A DNA stretch of 5,807 nt from CABMGO01 sp964574775 (GTDB taxonomy: Archaea > Nanobdellota > Nanobdellia > Pacearchaeales > GW2011-AR1), in NCBI GenBank assembly GCA_964574775.1, contig CAZNOS010000047.1, positions 1 to 5,807 of the forward strand, written 5' to 3'. The position numbers and the translations under genes are program-made. The notes beneath the pieces were generated by a model that saw only the letters and a program-made list of their open reading frames with translations, did not search any database and was not told the origin of the DNA. This document shows, in pieces, positions 1-4,421 of this stretch (the first letter of the stretch is position 1; each line of letters begins with the position of its first letter).

Positions 1-135
1 AAAAAGAAGTGTCCGCATTGTGGGAAGATGGTAATTTTATTATGTTCTGCATGCTGGAGATGCGCGGATTGTCCGATGGATTGTAAAGTTCATATGAAAA
101 GAACTATTGATGGAATAATCGGTAAAAGTAAGTAG
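1..135 (+). CDS. Cys-rich metal-binding mini-protein, copy 1 (5' partial)
   Basis: The reading frame is open from base 1 and ends at TAG 133-135, so the N-terminus lies outside the window. The visible 44 residues carry seven cysteines and a histidine: CPHC, then seven residues, then CSACWRCADCPMDC and VHM. This is a CxxC pair followed by CxxCxxCxxC-x3-C, and it must bind metal, either as two zinc sites (seven Cys plus one His gives eight ligands) or partly as an iron-sulfur cluster. The next gene is clearly a paralogue: 26 of 38 aligned residues are identical from the first lysines to the shared DG, and 23 bases are identical at 19-41 and 200-222. I do not recognise a named family. A role in protein or nucleic-acid binding is possible but not shown. 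The frame is shorter than the usual ORF cutoff, but the conservation with its neighbour makes it a convincing gene. Confidence 0.85.
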   Translation, partial: KKKCPHCGKMVILLCSACWRCADCPMDCKVHMKRTIDGIIGKSK

Positions 136-143
136 TGGTAAAA

Positions 144-151
144 TTTAAATA
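144..151 (+). promoter_or_regulatory. TATA box for Cys-rich copy 2
   Basis: The octamer TTTAAATA is centred about 26 bases before the ATG at 173. That is the normal archaeal TATA-to-start-site distance, so the transcript is probably leaderless and begins at or next to the ATG. It lies just after the stop codon of copy 1, which suggests that copy 2 has its own promoter. Confidence 0.65.
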
Positions 152-172
152 GGTTTTTTATTGGTATTCTAC

Positions 173-346
173 ATGGGTTCGGAAAAAAAATGTTCTTCGT
201 GTGGGAAGATGGTAATTTTATTGTGTGCTGCTTGTTGGAGATGTAAAGATTGTGAGATGGGATGTTCTTGCCATATGCAAAGAAAAGTGGATGGAGTTAA
301 TAAAATAAAAAAAGATAGTTTCTTAAAAAATCTTTCAAGAAAATAA
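173..346 (+). CDS. Cys-rich metal-binding mini-protein, copy 2
   Basis: This 57-aa protein begins MGSEKKCSSCGKM. The frame can be extended to a TTG at 161, but the TATA box at 144-151 places the transcription start at about 172-173, so ATG 173 is preferred as a leaderless start. It carries the same scaffold as copy 1: CSSC, a hydrophobic KMVILL segment, then CAACWRCKDCEMGC and CHM. An eighth cysteine (CSCH) stands where copy 1 has valine. The C-terminus is lysine-rich and diverged, and could contact nucleic acid. The stretch CWRCKDCEMGC matches the spacing of a 4Fe-4S ferredoxin motif (CxxCxxCxxxC), but zinc binding is equally possible. No membrane segment or signal peptide is visible. The stop codon directly abuts that of the convergent TPR-like gene. 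The family is unknown to me; the gene itself is well supported by the paralogue. Confidence 0.85.
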   Translation: MGSEKKCSSCGKMVILLCAACWRCKDCEMGCSCHMQRKVDGVNKIKKDSFLKNLSRK

Positions 347-907
347 TTATCTTGATTCTACTGTTTTAGCGTCTACGAATCTGCCAACTCTTTTATAATA
401 TTCTACAAGTTTTTTCTTTATCATTGCTTTTTCTAAGTCGTCTATTTTTAATGTTAAAAGATGTTCGTAGAATTTTACAGCATTAGCCATTCTCATTCTT
501 TTTTCTAAATCATTAGCAACTGCAAAATAAATATTTTTTCTCGCAAGTGCAACTTTAGATTGTTGTTCCGCATTTCCTTCTCTGGACGCTCTTGCAAAAC
601 TGTCGTCTGCAGCTAAAATATTTCCTGCCTTTGCGTAGTATTCTCCGGCTTTAAGATAAGTATCTATTTTTTCTCTGAATGTTATATCGTAACTAGCTTT
701 TCCGGCCATTGCTTTTGCAGCTTTGTCGAACATTAATTTTCTATCGTATAAATCTGCAAGCATACCAAGTGCAAATTTTTTCACATCCATGTTTACATCA
801 GAAGTTTTTAAGACAGATTCTAAATATTCCATCTTTGTCAAGTCTGTATTTAAAGATTCAAATTTTGCTTTTACGTCTTGGAATAGCCTCTCTTTTACAT
901 TCACCAT
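347..907 (-). CDS. TPR-like alpha-helical repeat protein
   Basis: This 186-aa protein is predicted to be almost entirely helical. It has segments typical of tetratricopeptide repeats, a small aromatic or Gly/Ala pattern followed by a downstream Ala: LADLYDRKLMFDKAAKAM (about residues 50-67), AGEYYAKAGNILAADDSFARA (about 87-107) and LVEYYKRVGRFVDAKTVE (about 167-184), with a further helical pair between. TPR arrays are protein-interaction scaffolds; the partner cannot be read from the sequence. There is no signal peptide or membrane segment, so it is probably cytoplasmic. The start at ATG 905-907 is supported by a TATA box about 27 bases upstream, giving a leaderless transcript. The gene lies downstream of dnaG on the same strand but is separated from it by a strong terminator-like hairpin and its own promoter, so it is probably not co-transcribed. 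Function unknown. Confidence 0.85.
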   Translation of the reverse strand: MVNVKERLFQDVKAKFESLNTDLTKMEYLESVLKTSDVNMDVKKFALGMLADLYDRKLMFDKAAKAMAGKASYDITFREKIDTYLKAGEYYAKAGNILAADDSFARASREGNAEQQSKVALARKNIYFAVANDLEKRMRMANAVKFYEHLLTLKIDDLEKAMIKKKLVEYYKRVGRFVDAKTVESR

Positions 908-930
908 CTTTTCTCTAGAGATGTTTCGTT

Positions 931-938
931 TTTAAATA
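931..938 (-). promoter_or_regulatory. TATA box for the TPR-like gene
   Basis: On the minus strand this reads TATTTAAA, centred about 27 bases before the ATG of the TPR-like gene. No good Shine-Dalgarno site precedes that ATG, so a leaderless transcript is likely. A short palindrome, TCTCTAGAGA (912-921), sits between the box and the start and could be an operator, though this is speculative. Confidence 0.6.
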
Positions 939-947
939 TTGTTGTTT

Positions 948-990
948 AAAAAATAAAAAAAATAATCCCGTAGGAATGATTCCTACGGGA
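948..990 (-). terminator. Hairpin plus U-tract terminator after dnaG
   Basis: CCCGTAGGAA (967-976) pairs perfectly with TTCCTACGGG (980-989) across a TGA loop, and the T/A pair at 966/990 extends the stem to 11 bp. On the minus strand the stem is followed by a T-rich run (about 948-965) that includes eight T in a row. It lies 33 bases past the dnaG stop. This has the form of a bacterial intrinsic terminator. Archaeal RNA polymerase can stop on the U tract alone, and the stem may instead protect the 3' end. Confidence 0.8.
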
Positions 991-1022
991 AAATAAATGC
1001 CGATTTTACTCGGTTTATGAAT

Positions 1023-2249
1023 TTATATTGAAATCAGTTCGATTCCATTAGCGCTATCTATTTTTCCAAAGCTTTGAGCAGCGACGTATCTTGCGCCTAA
1101 TTTCTGTGCGCTTTCGATTATTCCGCCTGCAGCAAAACTAGTTAGTAAAACCCAAACAGGTTCTTCTAATCTTAAATAGTCAAGTTTGGACATTGGAACA
1201 TTCCTAAGAATATCTAAAGATTCGCCTAAAACTAAAACGTTTTTTCCTCTAATTTCAGAAGCCATTTCTTTGATTTTTTTCTTGTCTTCTGTACTTAGTG
1301 TTTTTTCGCTTTTGGTTTTTGGAGCTTCTTCGACTCTTTCTTCTCTGTAGTTTCTTTGCTGCCCATAAGATCGATTATCTCTATATCCAGAGAATCTATT
1401 GTCTCTGCTTTCGAATCTTTTTGGTTCGTCAAATTTTTTGAAAAATTCTTCAGGTGTAACTTTCTTTCTTAATGCAAGATGAAGTTCTTTTCCCGCTAAT
1501 TCTTCAACTTCTTTTCCGTCTGGAGCTTGAGCGATGTATGCGATTTTTGCGTTTGCGCAAACATTTGTTGCGATGAGTTTTCCACCCCGATCGCCGTCTA
1601 CAAAAAGAGTTAATTCTTTTTCTTCTCCTAACTTAGCTATTTCAGCTGGAAGTCTAGTGCCATTCATGCCGATAACATTTGTTATATTATGTTTCAACAT
1701 GTTTACTACATCAGCTCTACCTTCACAAACAATTATTTCTTTTCCGGATAAATCTCCTGCCGATAATTGTTCATCGCCATAAGAAATTATCTTCATCGTT
1801 CTAGAAGATTCTCTAAGCTCTTGTCCGATTTCTTGAGATTCAAGTTCTCCGCCCTTTATTCCAGAAAGAAGCTGTTTAGCTCTTTCCATAATATAGTCTC
1901 TCTTGCTTCCTCTAACGTCTTCAACTTCCCTAACGGTAATTTTTGCGTCAGTTGGACCAATTTTTTCAATTGTTTCAAGAGAAGCAGCGATGATTGTAGT
2001 TTCTGTTTTGTCTAATGCAGATGGGATGGTGATTTCACCTTTTGTTTTTCCGCCTTCTGTAGTTAACTCAACATCTATTCTACCAATCTTGCCTTCTTTT
2101 TGAAGTTCTCTCAATTCAAGGTCACTTCCAAGTAAACCTTCAGTTTGTCCGAAAAGTGCTCCGATTACATCGGGCTTTTCAAGTAGACCTTCTGCTTCGA
2201 AATCTGCTGAAATAGTATATTTTATTGATGCTGGACTTACTTTTGCCAT
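1023..2249 (-). CDS. dnaG: Archaeal DnaG-like primase (Toprim domain)
   Basis: This 408-aa protein has the archaeal DnaG layout. A conserved N-terminal domain (about residues 1-165) starts MAKVSPASIKY. A Toprim domain (about 168-250) follows, with the catalytic Glu in VCEGRADV (E176) and the metal-binding Asp pair in FVDGDRGGK (D218, D220). Then comes a disordered linker rich in Arg, Asn, Tyr and Gln (about 274-320, with RDNR occurring twice), and a C-terminal domain (about 320-408). Archaeal DnaG can make primers in vitro and is also known as a subunit of the archaeal RNA exosome, where it binds poly(A)-rich RNA through the Csl4 cap. The active-site residues are intact. The C-terminal segment usually resembles VfDGxxTQRLvD but is diverged here (LLTSFAAGGIIESAQ). 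Start ATG 2247-2249 is backed by a GGAGG site four bases upstream. Confidence 0.96.
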   Translation of the reverse strand: MAKVSPASIKYTISADFEAEGLLEKPDVIGALFGQTEGLLGSDLELRELQKEGKIGRIDVELTTEGGKTKGEITIPSALDKTETTIIAASLETIEKIGPTDAKITVREVEDVRGSKRDYIMERAKQLLSGIKGGELESQEIGQELRESSRTMKIISYGDEQLSAGDLSGKEIIVCEGRADVVNMLKHNITNVIGMNGTRLPAEIAKLGEEKELTLFVDGDRGGKLIATNVCANAKIAYIAQAPDGKEVEELAGKELHLALRKKVTPEEFFKKFDEPKRFESRDNRFSGYRDNRSYGQQRNYREERVEEAPKTKSEKTLSTEDKKKIKEMASEIRGKNVLVLGESLDILRNVPMSKLDYLRLEEPVWVLLTSFAAGGIIESAQKLGARYVAAQSFGKIDSANGIELISI

Positions 2250-2253
2250 TTTT

Positions 2254-2258
2254 CCTCC
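2254..2258 (-). promoter_or_regulatory. Shine-Dalgarno site for dnaG
   Basis: GGAGG on the minus strand ends four bases before the dnaG ATG. It fixes the start codon and implies that dnaG has a 5' leader, unlike several other genes in this window. An AT-rich TATAT-like stretch at 2271-2277 lies too close to serve as the TATA box if this Shine-Dalgarno site is transcribed, so the real promoter is probably further upstream. Confidence 0.8.
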
Positions 2259-2455
2259 GTGTGTATTTAGTTATATTAGAAAAAGTGATTCTGCAAATAG
2301 CAGTAAAATGAATATGAAGTTTGGCTTAGCCAAAACGTGATATTGATTGTGAATGTTAATAATCATCAACCGACACTTTTCCTAATGACCTAACGAGCTA
2401 AAATCGGTTTTTAAAGTTTGTGTTTTATTTGACTGCCTAATGCGAAACAAAAATA
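2259..2455. other. Divergent intergenic region with small palindrome
   Basis: No convincing gene is visible between dnaG and the acidic-peptide operon. The region holds a 7-bp perfect inverted repeat around one base (TTTGGCT-T-AGCCAAA, 2320-2334), a weaker CTGC/GCAG stem with a five-base loop (2291-2303), and a TGATT/AATCA pair with partial extension (about 2345-2370). On the dnaG side it may be a structured 5' leader. A minus-strand TATA-like CTTTAAAA at about 2409-2417 would give a leader of roughly 135-140 bases. I looked for C/D-box RNA signatures (RUGAUGA with CUGA) and did not find a complete set. Confidence 0.4.
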
Positions 2456-2463
2456 TTTATAAA
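2456..2463 (+). promoter_or_regulatory. TATA box for the acidic-peptide/pilin operon
   Basis: TTTATAAA is a near-perfect archaeal TATA box. Transcription should start about 25-27 bases downstream (around 2485), leaving a leader of about 18 bases before the ATG at 2503. The leader includes a GGTG Shine-Dalgarno match at 2494-2497, five bases before the start. Confidence 0.7.
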
Positions 2464-2502
2464 CATTGCAAAAAGTTAAAAAACATCTAAAAAGGTGCTA
2501 AA

Positions 2503-2592
2503 ATGATAACAGAAGAAAGAGGCAGAAATCCAGAAGAAGATAAGTTGGACGAATTTTGCGAAGAGGATTTGGACGAAATCGAAGTGGAGTAA
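2503..2592 (+). CDS. Acidic micro-protein, 29 aa
   Basis: ATG 2503 to TAA 2590-2592 encodes a 29-residue peptide, about half of it Glu or Asp, with one cysteine (residue 19) and ending DLDEIEVE. Support for its being real comes from context: a strong TATA box, a Shine-Dalgarno match five bases upstream, and a stop that overlaps the Shine-Dalgarno site of the next ORF (GTGGAG at 2584-2589). Its C-terminus resembles that of the 57-aa protein that follows (GDDDIDEIEEE). No known domain is recognisable. Such an acidic peptide could mimic nucleic acid or bind a basic partner, but this is inference. It could alternatively be a leader peptide that mainly couples translation of the downstream genes. 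Confidence 0.6.
   Translation: MITEERGRNPEEDKLDEFCEEDLDEIEVE
2586..2589 (+). promoter_or_regulatory. Shine-Dalgarno site embedded in upstream stop region
   Basis: GGAG sits inside the last two sense codons of the 29-aa ORF, nine bases before ATG 2599. This arrangement favours translational coupling between the two acidic ORFs. Confidence 0.5.
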
Positions 2593-2598
2593 TCTGCA

Positions 2599-2772
2599 AT
2601 GGTAGAAAAAAATATAGAAACTGATGATGAAGACGAGTCTAGCCTAGCAGAGCAAGCAAAGAAGGACGCTAAAGATCAAAAGAAGTCATTGGTTAAGGTT
2701 GTAGAGGAAGAGGATTTTGATGATGAAGACGAGCTTGGTGATGACGATATAGATGAAATAGAAGAAGAGTAA
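2599..2772 (+). CDS. Acidic small protein, 57 aa
   Basis: The 57-aa protein has three parts: an acidic N-terminus (about residues 1-16, with TDDEDE), a mixed-charge, Lys-rich middle likely to form a helix (about 17-36, LAEQAKKDAKDQKK then SLVKVV), and a very acidic tail (about 36-57) ending in DDDIDEIEEE. It starts six bases after the previous stop and is preceded by a GGAG site. No membrane segment, signal or known domain is seen. The protein looks largely disordered, apart from the middle helix. The shared end motif with the 29-aa peptide suggests common ancestry or a common binding partner. The pilin-like gene follows 22 bases later with its own Shine-Dalgarno site, so all three are probably on one transcript. 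Function unknown. Confidence 0.7.
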   Translation: MVEKNIETDDEDESSLAEQAKKDAKDQKKSLVKVVEEEDFDDEDELGDDDIDEIEEE

Positions 2773-2783
2773 GGTTTTTAATT

Positions 2784-2789
2784 GAGGAG
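2784..2789 (+). promoter_or_regulatory. Shine-Dalgarno site for pilin-like gene
   Basis: GAGGAG ends five bases before ATG 2795, which favours that start over the in-frame ATG at 2804. No TATA box lies in the 22-base gap, consistent with an operon-internal gene. Confidence 0.7.
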
Positions 2790-2794
2790 ATATT

Positions 2795-3454
2795 ATGTTT
2801 TTTATGAGGGGTGTTAATAAGAGAGGGTCTTCGCATTTGGAAATAATTATTTCATTTGTGCTTTTCGTTGGATTTGCTCTTTTTTTGATGGCATATCTAC
2901 AACCTACTCAACAGAATACGTTGCAGGATTCTATTCTTCTCGGAATGAAAAATAAATTTTTTGATAATATTATGACCAATGTTACTATTGCATTTGTCAA
3001 GAAGGGAGATAATTATACTCAATGGTCGACTTGTTCGAGTTTGCCGATTTGTAAACCCATCGAGGTTAGTGGGGATTATTCTGTTAATGTATCAATTCCA
3101 AGCACTTGTTTTTATTATGTTTATGTTTCAAGAGAGTTTTCTCCAAATGGCTTATCTAACTGCACTACGTCGAATTACACAATTGGATTTGTGGAAGTGC
3201 AAATAGTTTATTCTAACAAGTCGTTATATGATATAAATAACAGATATTACAACGATTACGACGGTTTGAAGTCGGTTTTGGGTGTGCCAGCCAGCGTCGA
3301 TTTTTCGATTAGTACAAGTAGTCCATTAGCAACTTATTCTATGACTAGACAAACTCCAGATGATGCAGATGTTATCGCTGGAACATATAGAGAACCGGTT
3401 TTGTATTCAAATGGTACGATTATTAATCAGGATTTTGTTGTGAAAATATGGTGA
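2795..3454 (+). CDS. Pilin-like surface protein with class III signal peptide
   Basis: This 219-aa protein begins with a short basic leader (RGVNKRG). The leader is followed by SSHLE and a hydrophobic segment (about residues 17-35). This is the pattern cut by archaeal prepilin peptidase: cleavage is predicted after Gly11, leaving Glu at +5 (E16), the residue that matters for pilin assembly. The remainder would be extracytoplasmic. It carries four cysteines (80, 86, 105, 123) that could form two disulfides, and seven N-glycosylation sequons (Asn 62, 73, 98, 122, 127, 141, 206), both typical of an exposed archaeal surface protein. It is longer than most major pilins, so it may be a minor pilin or a pilin-like anchored protein. 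No assembly ATPase or membrane platform gene is in the window. It is the last gene of the acidic-peptide operon. Confidence 0.82.
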   Translation: MFFMRGVNKRGSSHLEIIISFVLFVGFALFLMAYLQPTQQNTLQDSILLGMKNKFFDNIMTNVTIAFVKKGDNYTQWSTCSSLPICKPIEVSGDYSVNVSIPSTCFYYVYVSREFSPNGLSNCTTSNYTIGFVEVQIVYSNKSLYDINNRYYNDYDGLKSVLGVPASVDFSISTSSPLATYSMTRQTPDDADVIAGTYREPVLYSNGTIINQDFVVKIW

Positions 3455-3459
3455 GTTCT

Positions 3460-3530
3460 TTCTTCTTAAAAAGAAGAACATTTTAGTCAATCCTCCGCTT
3501 GATTGGATTGTCTATTTAACTAGATTTTTT
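3460..3530 (+). terminator. Probable terminator region of the pilin operon
   Basis: Just past the pilin-like stop, TTCTTCTT (3460-3467) pairs with AAGAAGAA (3471-3478) across an AAA loop. A second stem, CAATCC/GGATTG (3488-3493 with 3505-3510), follows, and a six-T run lies at 3525-3530. The T run before the next promoter is the likeliest archaeal stop signal. The stems may only shape the 3' end. Confidence 0.5.
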
Positions 3531-3540
3531 CTTAATAACT

Positions 3541-3548
3541 TTTATAAA
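3541..3548 (+). promoter_or_regulatory. TATA box for the endonuclease IV-like gene
   Basis: TTTATAAA is centred about 26 bases before ATG 3570, with no Shine-Dalgarno site between them. The gene is therefore probably transcribed alone and leaderless. Confidence 0.7.
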
Positions 3549-3569
3549 CTACTTTATATTTTAATAAAA

Positions 3570-4361
3570 ATGATAAAATTTGGACCTTCTGGTTTAGGGG
3601 GAAAAGAGGAGGCCGTTTCTGTTTTAGAGGATTATGCGAAAAAAGGTTTAACGGCGTGTGAGGTGGCATTTACGTATGGAGTTTATTTAGATAAGGAGAG
3701 TGCGATTGTCATAGGTGAAAAAGCTAGTAAATTAAATATTTTTTTAAGTATTCATGCTCCATATTATATTAATTTAAATTCTCTCGATAAGAAAAAAATT
3801 ATTGCTAGCAAGAAAAGGATTTTAGATTGTTGTGAAATTGGACATTATTTATCGGCTGGTTCTAAGCGGCCAGTTCCGATTGTTTTTCATGCTGGGTTTT
3901 ATTCTAATCTAATTCCAGAAGAGGCTTTTCGAAATATTAAAAATGAAATTCTGGAATTAATGGAAGAAGTCGAAAAGAAAAAATGGAACGTCGTGCTTTG
4001 TCCAGAAGTTATGGGCAAGAGAAATGTTTTTGGTTCAATTGAAGAAATTGCGAGGCTGGTAAATGAAACTGGCTGTGGTTTTTGTATAGATTTTGCGCAT
4101 ACTCTTGCTAGATATGAAGATAGAAAGTTTGATTTAATTCGGGAAAGTTTTGGGTTTGTAAAAAGTTGGCATTGTCATTTTTCTGGAATTGTATACGGTG
4201 ATAAGGGTGAGAAGAATCATAAGCACACTGAAGCAAAAGAGTGGAAAGAGTTATTTGGATTTTTGAAGCAGAATAACGACAGAGATATAACAATTATTAG
4301 CGAGGCGCCAAATCCGGTTGGTGATGCTCTCGAGGGTAAAGAAATTTTGTCGCACAATTAA
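3570..4361 (+). CDS. Endonuclease IV-like TIM-barrel enzyme (AP endonuclease family 2)
   Basis: This 263-aa protein has the ordered metal-ligand motifs of the endonuclease IV barrel: HAPY (H62), FHAG (H107), CPEVMG (E146), GFCIDFAH (D174, H177), WHCHFSG (H203), GEKNHKH (E214, H217 or H219) and ISEAP (E245). In the E. coli enzyme the matching residues bind three zinc ions and cut DNA 5' to abasic sites in base-excision repair. The HFSGI...GEKxH form is the archaeal variant, in which the Asp-x-His motif of E. coli is replaced, so the third metal site may differ. The length is slightly below the usual roughly 280 residues. The start ATG is set by the TATA box 26 bases upstream. Acting on abasic DNA is the most likely role; another xylose-isomerase-like barrel activity cannot be excluded from motifs alone. 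Confidence 0.88.
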   Translation: MIKFGPSGLGGKEEAVSVLEDYAKKGLTACEVAFTYGVYLDKESAIVIGEKASKLNIFLSIHAPYYINLNSLDKKKIIASKKRILDCCEIGHYLSAGSKRPVPIVFHAGFYSNLIPEEAFRNIKNEILELMEEVEKKKWNVVLCPEVMGKRNVFGSIEEIARLVNETGCGFCIDFAHTLARYEDRKFDLIRESFGFVKSWHCHFSGIVYGDKGEKNHKHTEAKEWKELFGFLKQNNDRDITIISEAPNPVGDALEGKEILSHN

Positions 4362-4392
4362 TTCTAGCGGATAATATCACACATAGCTAATG

Positions 4393-4400
4393 TTTATATA
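4393..4400 (+). promoter_or_regulatory. TATA box for the ATP-grasp gene
   Basis: TTTATATA is centred about 26 bases before ATG 4422, and no Shine-Dalgarno site precedes the start. This supports a leaderless transcript and the first Met over the in-frame Met at 4434. Confidence 0.7.
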
Positions 4401-4421
4401 CAAATTAATATTCATTATTAC

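Noticed and set aside
161..172. TTG start for Cys-rich copy 2
   Set aside because: The TATA box at 144-151 is too close for a transcript that includes this codon, whereas ATG 173 lies at the expected start site.
1..346. CRISPR-like or other short direct-repeat array
   Set aside because: The repeated DNA is coding sequence of two paralogous genes that diverge at synonymous and non-synonymous sites, not a regular repeat-spacer unit.
709..935. Two plus-strand ORFs of 69 and 70 aa
   Set aside because: They lie antisense to the well-supported TPR-like gene, have no promoter or ribosome site, and show no recognisable composition.
1534..2103. Three plus-strand ORFs opposite dnaG
   Set aside because: They are antisense shadows of a strongly conserved primase gene, and their Ser/Phe-rich translations reflect the complementary codons.
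2320..2334. Palindrome as insertion-sequence end or attachment site
   Set aside because: There is no transposase, integrase, matching partner repeat or target duplication in the window.
2281..2400. C/D-box guide RNA
   Set aside because: TGATGA-like and GTGAT stretches occur, but a complete set of C and D boxes with proper spacing is missing on both strands.
2979..3206. 75-aa ORF inside the pilin-like gene
   Set aside because: It is an out-of-frame shadow of the pilin-like gene, which has a clear signal peptide and Shine-Dalgarno site.
4108..4293. 61-aa minus-strand ORF
   Set aside because: It is antisense to the endonuclease IV-like gene across catalytic motifs and has no initiation signals.
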